A model generated the notes under the pieces. It made no database searches. It had not been told where the DNA came from and worked only from the letters and a program-made list of their open reading frames with translations. Shown here one piece after another: positions 1 to 6,771 of a stretch of DNA of 19,721 nt. Made by a program: the position numbers and the translations under genes. The stretch comes from Endobugula sp047619205 (GTDB lineage: Bacteria > Pseudomonadota > Gammaproteobacteria > Pseudomonadales > Cellvibrionaceae): positions 1 through 19,721 of the forward strand of contig JBLHJR010000059.1 of the NCBI GenBank assembly GCA_047619205.1, written 5' to 3'. Every line of letters begins with the position of its first letter. Within the stretch, counting starts at the first letter, position 1.

Positions 1-105
1 TCCAGGGCGACTGAAGGCCTAATGCGGATGCGAATAATTGCTGTTCTTGCATTTTTTTGCTCATAAATAATAGGGATAGTAAAATGCTATTTTACACTGT
101 TACCC
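1..105 (-). mobile_element. End of a probable insertion sequence (partial, runs off the left edge)
   Basis: On the minus strand an ATG at 52 opens a frame to the left edge reading MQEQQLFASALGLQSPW. The pattern LGLxxPW close to the N-terminus is typical of ISL3-family transposases, so this is probably the first 17 codons of such a gene. Between that start and a HipA-like remnant, minus-strand GGGTAAC begins at 105 and is followed by a 7-bp dyad (79-85 and 89-95, GTAAAAT/ATTTTAC), which could be the terminal inverted repeat. The other end of the element lies outside the window, so family and boundary are inferred. The short visible peptide is the main weakness. Confidence 0.4.
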
Positions 106-111
106 ACTTGA

Positions 112-330
112 AGTAGCGAAGAACCAAATAATTTAAGCCAGTTAAAAACATGTTTGTCTGCTGCACATAATTTTTTACTCAGTAAAGACGAAGCCTCTAT
201 AATCTTTGAACATCAGAAATCTGTTATTGAGCAACACTGGAGATCAATATGTGATGAGGCGGAATTGAATGAAGTTGATCGTAAATTACTTTGGGAGCGG
301 CAGTTTTTAAATCCGTTTTCTGTAGAATAA
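112..330 (+). pseudogene. HipA-family toxin, C-terminal remnant
   Basis: An open frame of 72 codons with no plausible start codon ends at TAA 328-330. The translated text includes LKTCLSAAHNFLLSKDEA, then WRSICDEAELNEVDRKLLW, and ends RQFLNPFSVE. An ending of the form RQFLNPFxxE after an acidic helix is characteristic, to my recollection, of the C-terminus of HipA-type serine/threonine kinase toxins. The catalytic kinase core and any HipB antitoxin are absent here, and a stop codon at 109-111 closes the frame upstream. The probable IS end lies immediately to the left, so the gene was likely broken by insertion or rearrangement. The fragment should be inactive. The family call rests on the C-terminus alone. 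Confidence 0.5.
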
Positions 331-407
331 TAATTATGATTCCTTTGCGCCTAGGTATGGAGACGTTTTGAGTGTCCGCTTCTTGGTTGTTAGCAGTATT
401 ACTCTAC

Positions 408-1358
408 TCAAACCAAAAGATTCCCTCTATTCTCAGCAATCCCCAACTTCACTTCTGCCCCACTATTAAACTCTACAAAGTCATCGATCATACCATCACT
501 AAATATCACGCCATTGCCTGACATAAGCGACGATACGCTCATGTTAGATCGGTTGCTGACTTTACCATAGACCAGGTCAGTGCCTGTGGTATTACTAGGG
601 AATGGCTCTCGTACGGCAAATTGTAGATGATCGGTATCCCATGCAAGAGGCTTAGTATTGCTCTCACCGCTCGTACTATTTTTACCAAGGATGCCAGTTG
701 CGCCAGCAATAATACTTTTCATCCAGCCGGTACTCCCTAAACCTGTTGATACGATAATACCGCTAGAGGACTGGGTTTCGGTTTGTTGGTTCACGGTTAA
801 AGCATAGCGTGCTGAGGTGTGCGACCGTGGGCCGATAAATATATCGTTCACGGCGATGAGTTCTTGCCCGTCATTCAGTGTGGCTTTGGCCATGGTAATG
901 TATTTACTTTGATACTGCTTTCGCAACACGTCGGCAAAGAGTAAGCCAATATCAGCCACTGCAAAAGGCAGTAGCACGCCATCAAAGCGAGAGGGGTCTG
1001 GATTGATGGCGATAACGGGCTGCCCGTTTAAGTATTTTAAAGTGTTGGCAACTAAGCCATCTTGACCGATAACCACCACAATATCTTCTGGCCCAAAAAT
1101 AAAATTAGGTAAAAAATTCCGTTCCACCATTTGTAGGCGAGCAGATTTTTTTAAGGTGTTTTTAATCGTCTCAACAGAAGTAAGGTAAGTGCTGTGCTCT
1201 ACGCGGTAATCGTCAAAGTCACCGCCCTTGCTGCTAATCACAAAGGCGGCTTGAGCTTCGGTGTTGTACTGTGCCACTAGCTCTTCAAAACGTGTACGGC
1301 GAGTGACTATAATCACTTTTACATTAAGTGACGACGAGGTTGAGCTAGAACGGCTCAT
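408..1358 (-). CDS. Diverged NAD-kinase-like protein
   Basis: 316 residues, about the length of bacterial NAD kinases. The NAD kinase/diacylglycerol kinase fold is suggested by a string of motifs in the right order: VVVIGQDG near residue 94-101, where the family usually has GGDG; AINPDPSRFDGVL near 107-119, in the place of the GIN..LGFL segment; AVNDIFIG near 159-166, in the place of the NE motif; and IVSTGLGSTGW near 192-202, in the place of STPTGSTAY. The key Asp of GGDG is kept (D100), but the second Gly is Gln and the NE motif is ND. It may phosphorylate NAD or a related nucleotide, or may only bind it. Its ATG overlaps the stop of the SPFH gene by 4 bp (ATGA), so the two are probably translationally coupled. 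It is the last gene of the NAD cluster, and I see no clear terminator after it. Confidence 0.6.
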   Translation of the reverse strand: MSRSSSTSSSLNVKVIIVTRRTRFEELVAQYNTEAQAAFVISSKGGDFDDYRVEHSTYLTSVETIKNTLKKSARLQMVERNFLPNFIFGPEDIVVVIGQDGLVANTLKYLNGQPVIAINPDPSRFDGVLLPFAVADIGLLFADVLRKQYQSKYITMAKATLNDGQELIAVNDIFIGPRSHTSARYALTVNQQTETQSSSGIIVSTGLGSTGWMKSIIAGATGILGKNSTSGESNTKPLAWDTDHLQFAVREPFPSNTTGTDLVYGKVSNRSNMSVSSLMSGNGVIFSDGMIDDFVEFNSGAEVKLGIAENRGNLLV

Positions 1359-2380
1359 GCACGTATCCTCTCGGTAAGTGATTGCAGTAAGTCGGGCGTA
1401 ATGTTTAATTGGCCAATCTTTTCTGCTCCACCCGCCAGCTCTCTAAATGCCTGCGCCATTAATTGCTGAGGGTCTAGATTGCCCATGGTTAACGCTTCTA
1501 GCACTTTCGCATCCACTTTAGATAGGGCTTCCATCGTGGCACCAATTTCGTAGGCTTTAGCATCCGCTTGCTTGCATTCGTTTTGCGTCGCAATATCTAC
1601 AAGTTGTTGACGCTGCTGTTCTTGCGCAATATCGGCATCGAGTTTTTCTCGCTGCATTTCTTGGCGTTGTTCGGCTAGCGCACGTTCAGATTTTAGTTTG
1701 CCTTCTTCTATTTCTCGTTGCTTATTCTCTACTGCTATCTCTGTATTGAGCTCATTTTCTTTAACGGTTCGCTCTTGCTCGATAGAGGCATTTCGGCGAC
1801 GGTAAATTGCTTCGTCGGCCTCTTGTAATAGCTGCTCTCTTACCGAGGCCTCCAATGCTCTTGCAGTTTCGGGTGTAGGTTTAATCGCGACAATGGATAA
1901 GTCGATAATCTCTACACCTAAGGTTTGTAATACATCGGATTGAGAGAAGTCCTCTTTAATTGAGCGCACTAATGTTTGTGACGACATAATCGCTTGCCGC
2001 AAATTAAGCTGCTCAATCGCTGCGCTCATTTTCACTTGTACTAGGTTGGTGATTCGGTTGAGTAACTTATCTGGGTCGTCAGATTCATACCTCAGTTCTT
2101 TATGCCCGTTTTTAATCGTGAAGTTCATTAGCGTTGCTATTTTTTCTGGGTTGGCAATACGATAAACCAGTTGCCCTTGCACTGTGACTTCTTGATAGTC
2201 TTGGGTGGTTTCTTTAAAAATAAACGGCACGTCGGTTGTGCCTGTGGGTACGGCCACTAGTGATACATTGGGGGCGTAGTACCAAAGAGAGATCCCTGCG
2301 CCTTTCTTTGTTAATGCGCCGTTTTCAAATTTCATTAAGTAGGTGGTAGGGTCTACTTTGATATAGTTGATATTAAACAT
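1355..2380 (-). CDS. SPFH/band-7 (prohibitin/stomatin-like) domain protein
   Basis: 341 residues from the ATG at 2380, chosen because AAAGGACG lies just upstream and the sequence from MFNINYIKV matches the start of an SPFH domain. A start at 2455 would fall inside a hairpin and lacks a ribosome binding site. Residues about 5-190 form the SPFH domain (VTVQGQLVYRIANPEKIA, then TLGVEIIDLSI, in the style of stomatin/flotillin). Residues about 200-265 are a highly charged coiled coil rich in E, Q, K and R. No transmembrane segment is visible at the N-terminus, which is unusual for stomatins, so membrane contact would be peripheral or through oligomers. It follows nadV by 113 bp and overlaps the NAD-kinase-like gene. 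A scaffold role in NAD metabolism is inference from position only. Confidence 0.75.
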   Translation of the reverse strand: MFNINYIKVDPTTYLMKFENGALTKKGAGISLWYYAPNVSLVAVPTGTTDVPFIFKETTQDYQEVTVQGQLVYRIANPEKIATLMNFTIKNGHKELRYESDDPDKLLNRITNLVQVKMSAAIEQLNLRQAIMSSQTLVRSIKEDFSQSDVLQTLGVEIIDLSIVAIKPTPETARALEASVREQLLQEADEAIYRRRNASIEQERTVKENELNTEIAVENKQREIEEGKLKSERALAEQRQEMQREKLDADIAQEQQRQQLVDIATQNECKQADAKAYEIGATMEALSKVDAKVLEALTMGNLDPQQLMAQAFRELAGGAEKIGQLNITPDLLQSLTERIRA

Positions 2381-2434
2381 GATGACGTCCTTTATTGTTT
2401 GTGATCTTTTGTATGTGATCTTTCGTGTATGAGT

Positions 2435-2464
2435 TGAAACGACTTGGTTACCCAAGTCGTTTCA
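2435..2464 (-). repeat. Hairpin between nadV and the SPFH gene
   Basis: A perfect 13-bp inverted repeat (2435-2447 TGAAACGACTTGG and 2452-2464) surrounds a 4-base loop. It lies 30 bases after the nadV stop and 55 bases before the SPFH start, in the direction of transcription. No T-run follows on the minus strand, so it does not look like a standard intrinsic terminator. It may be an mRNA processing or stabilising hairpin that sets different levels for the two halves of the operon. Nearby, at about 2396-2430, the segment tgtgatcttt is directly repeated. Confidence 0.6.
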
Positions 2465-2493
2465 TTGGTGTGTATTTGGCGTGTAGATGACAT

Positions 2494-3963
2494 TTATGCG
2501 CAGGCTCTTGTGTCCTCCTCTATCATGGGTACGCCTGCTTTTGCGCGCGCTTTCACTTCATCAAAGTCGTAGGTTTTTAATACCCAGCCATCCTTGAATA
2601 CGGGGACCAACATGTTTTCCTGCTGACCTAATTCCTCTTCGCGAATGGTGCGGATGCTGCCCCTGTTGTCTTCACTATTATCCTTAATGACGGCTAAACG
2701 ACCTTTTTTAGAACGCTTACCTTGATCGGTAATGGGATCTTTAAAAACATCTCTCCATTGCCCGTTCACTTTGGCGGCAGAGGCTTTCATTGCAAACTTC
2801 ATGGTATCGCGATTCACTTTTTGTAAAAGCTCACCGCCCATGCCGAAGGCGATATTATCAGCACTTTGCTTACGTTGCTTCATGGCGATTAAGATATCTT
2901 CGATACTATCTAAAGAAACACCATCACCTTGAATAACACGAACATAGTCAGGCAACACTTTGTAGCCTTTTGTGTTCACGGTGTAACCGAATTTATTCAT
3001 TAAGCGATCAATGGTTTCAGTCACTACCGCAACAGGGTCTCCGCTATCAGGGCGAATAACTAAGGTGCCGCCAGTATTTTGCACCTTGGTTTTTAATTCA
3101 TCACCCCAGATATTATCGATGGCATTCCATAAGTCATAAGAATCACTCACTACAGCAACCAACTTCCCTTCACCTGAAAACTGCTCCAACATATTGGCGT
3201 AGGCAGCTTTTTCATTATCCTTGCCCCAGCTAGTCATTGTGCTGTGTTCAGAAGCGGGGATAGAAAACCCAGCCATATCTGCATCGTAGTAGCGGCGTGT
3301 CGCCATAATGCCACTTAAGGTGTCAGTACCCATGAAGTTAACTAAGTGAGCGGCACCTCCAATGGCGGCAGCTTCTTCAGAGGTTGCACCTCTTGCCCCA
3401 AAATCGTGTAATTTAAAGTCAATACCATCAATGTTGTCTGCGGTTTCTGCTAAGTAACGCTGAATAATCTGACGACCATTCCAAGAAACTGTGGCAACGG
3501 TTGTGGGATACCAAACCGCTCTTAACAATGCGGTTTCTACGTAGCTGGTTAACCATGCACATTGTGGGTCGGTGTTGATAACTTGCACCATAGCATTTTG
3601 CACAGGAATAACCGTTCCTTCGGGTATGGCTTGAATTTCTATGGGTAAGTAGCCATCGTACTCTTCAACAATATAACGCCAGCCGGCTTCGTTAAACGGT
3701 AAACCGTTGGCTTCGATCACGATTTTAGCGTCATCAATGTCATCGTTGGTAATAGGCTGACTTAAGTAGTCTTTGATAAACATTTGTAAGCCAAAGAAGA
3801 CCGCTTGCTTGAACTTACCGCCACGCGCTTCAATATAGCTAGAGACTTGCGTCGTATTGGGTGGGTACTGTAAGTAGTGAGATGCTTTATAGGCATCTAC
3901 GTTTAAGATGATATTTTTCGTGTTGCGGTAGGTGTTATTATTAGTGCTATTGGTGTTGTTCAT
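2494..3963 (-). CDS. nadV: Nicotinamide phosphoribosyltransferase
   Basis: 489 residues from the ATG at 3963, preceded by GGAGG at good spacing. An upstream in-frame ATG at 3996 has no ribosome binding site. NadV (NAMPT-type) makes NMN from nicotinamide and PRPP, the first step of nicotinamide salvage, in the cytosol. Visible family motifs are LNVDAYKASHY near the N-terminus, HDFGARG (about residue 186-192), IPASEHSTMTSWG (about 235-247, with the phosphorylatable His), RPDSGDP (about 294-300, PRPP/phosphate binding) and VIQGDGVSL with FGMGGELLQK near 343-380. The length fits the family. A run of Asn/Thr after the start is probably disordered. It lies 149 bp after nadM in the same direction and must use NadM to complete NAD synthesis. 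No separate NrtR-like site is seen before it, so it is probably cotranscribed with nadM. Confidence 0.93.
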   Translation of the reverse strand: MNNTNSTNNNTYRNTKNIILNVDAYKASHYLQYPPNTTQVSSYIEARGGKFKQAVFFGLQMFIKDYLSQPITNDDIDDAKIVIEANGLPFNEAGWRYIVEEYDGYLPIEIQAIPEGTVIPVQNAMVQVINTDPQCAWLTSYVETALLRAVWYPTTVATVSWNGRQIIQRYLAETADNIDGIDFKLHDFGARGATSEEAAAIGGAAHLVNFMGTDTLSGIMATRRYYDADMAGFSIPASEHSTMTSWGKDNEKAAYANMLEQFSGEGKLVAVVSDSYDLWNAIDNIWGDELKTKVQNTGGTLVIRPDSGDPVAVVTETIDRLMNKFGYTVNTKGYKVLPDYVRVIQGDGVSLDSIEDILIAMKQRKQSADNIAFGMGGELLQKVNRDTMKFAMKASAAKVNGQWRDVFKDPITDQGKRSKKGRLAVIKDNSEDNRGSIRTIREEELGQQENMLVPVFKDGWVLKTYDFDEVKARAKAGVPMIEEDTRACA

Positions 3964-4112
3964 GATGGAAATCCTCCAGTCATTGTTGCAGTCCATTGTT
4001 AAAGTAAGTGACTGCTATGAAATGAGTCGGGTCTATCCCTCCTCATGTTTCTTTACTCAATCAAGAAATCCTCTTGACTGAATCTTACTTATTGCTAAGC
4101 GTTTAAAACTTT

Positions 4113-5174
4113 TTACATGCCTGTCATTTCTTGAACTATAAAATAGTGATCTTCAAAAATTTGAGTAGGGTCTACATCCGCTAACGGTACCCACAATGCA
4201 TGTTTTGCATCATCACTACCTTTTACTTTGGGCAATACTTTGTTGGGTTCTAGTTCAATATAAAATGCATGTGTAATCGTTCTTCCTCTTGCTGACCGGT
4301 AAGGGTCATCAAATACTTGTTGCGATTTGATAGAGCCTTTTAATACCGGAACAGGTACTTTTAATCGAGTTTCTTCGCGTAGCTCTCTTAAACAGGCATC
4401 AGCTAACTTTTCATTTTGGTTAACAAAGCCACCGGGTAATGCTAATAAGCCTATTCCTGGTTCTGCTTTACGCTCTACCATTAATACATGTCCACTTTGA
4501 ACAACCACTGCATCGACGGTAACAAACGTAGGTGCATAAGGTGCAGCATCCCATGCTGATTTATAGCGAGTGACAAACTGTTGTTCGTTCTTTACTTGCT
4601 GATAAATGTCGGTTTGGCAAAAGCCTTCCATGTGCTCGTGTACATTTTTAGGCAATACGGCTTTTGCCTTTTCACTGCCTATGTAGGTTTCACCTTCTGG
4701 CTCTTCCGTAAAAATAGATTCGCGAATAGGTGTTGCGCTAATCCCTTGGTAGTTATCTACGTTAACCGCACTCCACTGAGGAAATAGGTTTAGGTAGTAA
4801 GAGCTTTGATCTTTACTGTGCCCAATTAACCCTACTGTCGGGTTGCGGTGCGGCGTACTGTGATACGCAGCAACTAATCCATTAATAGTGGCCTGTACGT
4901 TGCGCACCCATGATTCATCGTTGTAAACAATATCCATCAATGGCGCTATATGTACTCGGTTATTATCGGTATCCGTTAATGAACCGCGAATCATATTTTC
5001 ACGCTCCTTAACCGTCCAAGGGTTACGTGTCGATCGGGGTTGGTGGGCGGAACCACACAAAATAATCATTTGATCGGCTTGTGCTAAGCCTGCGTTTATT
5101 ACCGCCAAATGCCCATTATGGAAGGGTTGAAAGCGGCCAATAAAAACTAAAAAGTCGTAGGTTTTGTTACTCAT
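4113..5174 (-). CDS. nadM: Bifunctional NMN adenylyltransferase / Nudix hydrolase
   Basis: 353 residues in two domains. Residues about 6-180 are the nucleotidyltransferase: GRFQPFHNGH (13-22) binds ATP, and ISATPIR (145-151) is the second signature. Residues about 215-353 are a Nudix domain with LPGGF followed by the box E..RELREE at about 248-271, so the catalytic REUXEE glutamates are present. The last Gly of the box is Arg (ETRL). The first domain forms NAD from NMN and ATP; the second in this family hydrolyses ADP-ribose or similar. Upstream is a 41-bp palindrome on the likely promoter. The ribosome binding site AAGGGG lies inside a small hairpin (5178-5183 and 5187-5192, AGCAAG/CTTGCT), which could tune translation. 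nadV follows, and the pair matches salvage modules known in Synechocystis (NadM) and vibriophage KVP40. Confidence 0.93.
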   Translation of the reverse strand: MSNKTYDFLVFIGRFQPFHNGHLAVINAGLAQADQMIILCGSAHQPRSTRNPWTVKERENMIRGSLTDTDNNRVHIAPLMDIVYNDESWVRNVQATINGLVAAYHSTPHRNPTVGLIGHSKDQSSYYLNLFPQWSAVNVDNYQGISATPIRESIFTEEPEGETYIGSEKAKAVLPKNVHEHMEGFCQTDIYQQVKNEQQFVTRYKSAWDAAPYAPTFVTVDAVVVQSGHVLMVERKAEPGIGLLALPGGFVNQNEKLADACLRELREETRLKVPVPVLKGSIKSQQVFDDPYRSARGRTITHAFYIELEPNKVLPKVKGSDDAKHALWVPLADVDPTQIFEDHYFIVQEMTGM

Positions 5175-5270
5175 GTCAGCAAGCCCCTTGCTGTAATTGA
5201 TCGTTAACCTGGTCTATCCAGATATGTTTATCATGTGATCTAGCAACTGTTTTGTTGCTCTGTTTGATCA

Positions 5271-5311
5271 ACTTGACACCATAGTGGCTTAAAGCCACTA
5301 TGGTGTCAAGT
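5271..5311. promoter_or_regulatory. 41-bp perfect palindrome, probable NrtR operator on the nadM promoter
   Basis: Twenty-base arms pair perfectly around a single central A at 5291. The core 5281-5301 (half-site ATAGTGGCTT) recurs with one changed base at 5904-5924, upstream of nrtR. The outer arms place TTGACA on both strands: on the minus strand at 5309-5304, with a weak -10 CACTAT at 5286-5281 after a 17-bp spacer, directed toward nadM. The core therefore fills the promoter spacer, as expected for a repressor site. No T-run follows, so a terminator is less likely. Binding by NrtR is inferred from the shared site and the gene context. Confidence 0.8.
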
Positions 5312-5313
5312 AT

Positions 5314-5862
5314 TTATTTTAAGAGTAAGTCACGAGCCTCCATTAATGCAAAACCTAGCAAGTTTAGACCTTGCCATGTATCCGGGGTCTCGCAGTCGCT
5401 ATTATCTTCAGCAAGCCCAATTCCCCAGATATTATCTTCAGGGCTGGCCTCAACTAATACCTTATCGCCAGTTGAAAGTAGAAAAGCTTTTAGGTCTTCG
5501 TTTTGACCAAATTTATGTTTACTCGTATTAACAACAATATCGAATCGATGCTGTAACCAAAGAGATTCATCAAAGTGCTTAATTTCTCGTCCAATCTTTT
5601 TGGCTTTGCTTGCGCCTTTAGCGGCAACAATCTTTTCGGCAGATTCAGTATCACCAAATAGACGTGCTTTTTCGGCCATCATAAAATGCTCAGCCGTTTT
5701 ATAAGTAATGCCCCCTACAGTAAAGGGTGAAGGGTGCCATTGACTAAAGCAAGATTTCGAAACACCGCTAATCTCTGGCAGTGGCCCCCAGAAGAAAACA
5801 TACTCTACTTTATTGCCGTTCTGCAGATGCTCCTCTAGTTGTTTTTTATTTCTAATGTTCAT
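5314..5862 (-). CDS. NADAR-family protein (YbiA-like, predicted N-glycosidase/ADP-ribose-linked)
   Basis: 182 residues from the ATG at 5862, with AAGGA upstream. Family features in order: FFWG near residue 23-26, FTVGGITYKTAEHFMMAEKA (47-66) with the conserved E58-H59, ASKAKKIGR (85-92), KFGQNEDLKAFLLSTGD (117-133), and the closing WGIGL (146-150) and W-GLNLLGFALMEARDLL pattern. These match E. coli YbiA (N-glycosidase on riboflavin pathway intermediates) and the NADAR group, some of which remove ADP-ribose from guanine bases. It is the first gene of the minus-strand NAD cluster, directly under a probable NrtR operator, so a role in ADP-ribose or nicotinamide-nucleotide turnover is likely, but the substrate is unknown. 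There is no DarT-like toxin gene next to it. Confidence 0.85.
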   Translation of the reverse strand: MNIRNKKQLEEHLQNGNKVEYVFFWGPLPEISGVSKSCFSQWHPSPFTVGGITYKTAEHFMMAEKARLFGDTESAEKIVAAKGASKAKKIGREIKHFDESLWLQHRFDIVVNTSKHKFGQNEDLKAFLLSTGDKVLVEASPEDNIWGIGLAEDNSDCETPDTWQGLNLLGFALMEARDLLLK

Positions 5863-5898
5863 TCTTTTATTTCCTTACTGGTGTGTTGTGTGAATGAG

Positions 5899-5927
5899 TT
5901 GACATAGTGTCTTAAAGCCACTATCCT
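5899..5927 (+). promoter_or_regulatory. Probable nrtR promoter
   Basis: TTGACA at 5899-5904 and TATCCT at 5922-5927 are separated by 17 bp and point toward nrtR. The operator 5904-5924 covers the spacer, which implies autorepression. The predicted start of transcription is about 55 bp before the GTG. Confidence 0.55.
5904..5924. promoter_or_regulatory. 21-bp dyad, probable NrtR operator between the NADAR gene and nrtR
   Basis: Half-sites ATAGTGTCTT and AAGCCACTAT flank a central A (5914). It differs by one base from the perfect core at 5281-5301. It overlaps -10/-35 elements on both strands, so one bound repressor could silence both divergent genes. This matches the known habit of NrtR to control its own gene and NAD salvage genes. 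Confidence 0.8.
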
Positions 5928-5951
5928 ATTGCTCATTCAAACATCTGTCAA
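5923..5951 (-). promoter_or_regulatory. Probable promoter of the NADAR gene and NAD cluster
   Basis: On the minus strand TTGACA (5951-5946) and TAGGAT (5928-5923) are spaced by 17 bp and point toward the NADAR gene. The -10 touches the edge of the 5904-5924 dyad. Confidence 0.5.
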
Positions 5952-5990
5952 TTTATTAATTGTAAAAAACTAGGTTAAGAGTAAATATTT

Positions 5991-6731
5991 GTGGAAAAAG
6001 TATCACCGGAAGAAAAACAGTTTATTAAGAGCTACAGCATCCATGATTATGACGTGCCTTTAGTCACTGTGGATATGGCTATTTTTACGATCAGAAACGA
6101 TCAGCTGCATGTACTGCTGGTAAAACGCTCTCAGCACCCTTCAATGGGAATGTGGGCGTTACCGGGCGGCTTTGTTGATTTGAAGCAAGACCGTCAGTTG
6201 GGCGATACCGCTAGACGCAAGCTTAAAGAAAAAACAGGTATTGATACGCCTTATCTAGAGCAAGTTGAAACCGTTGGTAATAATCAGCGTGACCCTAGAG
6301 GATGGTCGGTCACTGTTTCTTACTTTGCACTGATACCCAATGACAGTATCGAAGCGGTTACTGCAGAAGCATCGGAAGAAATGGCCTGGATAACATTTGA
6401 CGAAGCGATTGCTCAATATCATCTGGCATTTGATCATGAAAGCGTATTGCAAACATGCTATGAACGACTCAAGGCAAAGGTGCAGTACACCTCTTTGCCG
6501 ATTAACTTGCTGCCAGAAGCATTTACCCTATCGGAGTTGCAGAATATTTTTGAAATCATTCTAGATAAAACAGTCGAAAAGAAATCATTTCGACGGCGTA
6601 TTTTAGATGCAGAGATTATTGAAGAAACGGGCGCGATGAAAACAGGCAGTAATCGCCCAGCCAAACTCTATAAAATGAAAAATATCGGTGAAAATCATTA
6701 TTTTTCACGCAACATAGAAGGGCCGAGATAG
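5991..6731 (+). CDS. nrtR: NrtR, Nudix-related transcriptional repressor of NAD metabolism
   Basis: 246 residues from a GTG at 5991. Residues about 20-150 form a Nudix-like domain (LVTVDMAIFTI, LLVKRSQHPSMGMWALPGGFVDL), and residues about 165-236 form a winged helix of the NrtR type (LPEAFTLSELQNIFEIIL, FRRRILDAEIIEETG, RPAKLYKM). The Nudix box is degraded: where active enzymes have REUXEE this has RKLKEK (residues 76-81), with two catalytic Glu replaced by Lys, so it should sense rather than hydrolyse its ligand. NrtR proteins release DNA when bound to ADP-ribose or a related NAD product. It is divergent from the NAD cluster and probably controls both palindromic sites here. A weak ribosome binding site (GGTTAAGAG) precedes the start. 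Confidence 0.92.
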   Translation: MEKVSPEEKQFIKSYSIHDYDVPLVTVDMAIFTIRNDQLHVLLVKRSQHPSMGMWALPGGFVDLKQDRQLGDTARRKLKEKTGIDTPYLEQVETVGNNQRDPRGWSVTVSYFALIPNDSIEAVTAEASEEMAWITFDEAIAQYHLAFDHESVLQTCYERLKAKVQYTSLPINLLPEAFTLSELQNIFEIILDKTVEKKSFRRRILDAEIIEETGAMKTGSNRPAKLYKMKNIGENHYFSRNIEGPR

Positions 6732-6771
6732 CGATAAATCCTAAACATAAAAAATTTAAAGAAGGGGGGGG

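Noticed and set aside
2381..2455. Longer SPFH protein from an ATG at 2455
   Set aside because: No ribosome binding site, the start would lie within the hairpin at 2435-2464, and the extra residues do not resemble the family; the ATG at 2380 has a good site.
3964..3996. Longer NadV from the ATG at 3996
   Set aside because: No Shine-Dalgarno before 3996, while GGAGG precedes 3963.
4061..4077. Dyad TCAAGA/TCTTGA between nadM and nadV
   Set aside because: Only 6-bp arms, unrelated to the NrtR-like core and with no T-run; likely chance.
5271..5311. The long palindrome as a terminator of the NADAR gene
   Set aside because: No T-run follows on the minus strand, and its core recurs at the nrtR promoter, so an operator explains it better.
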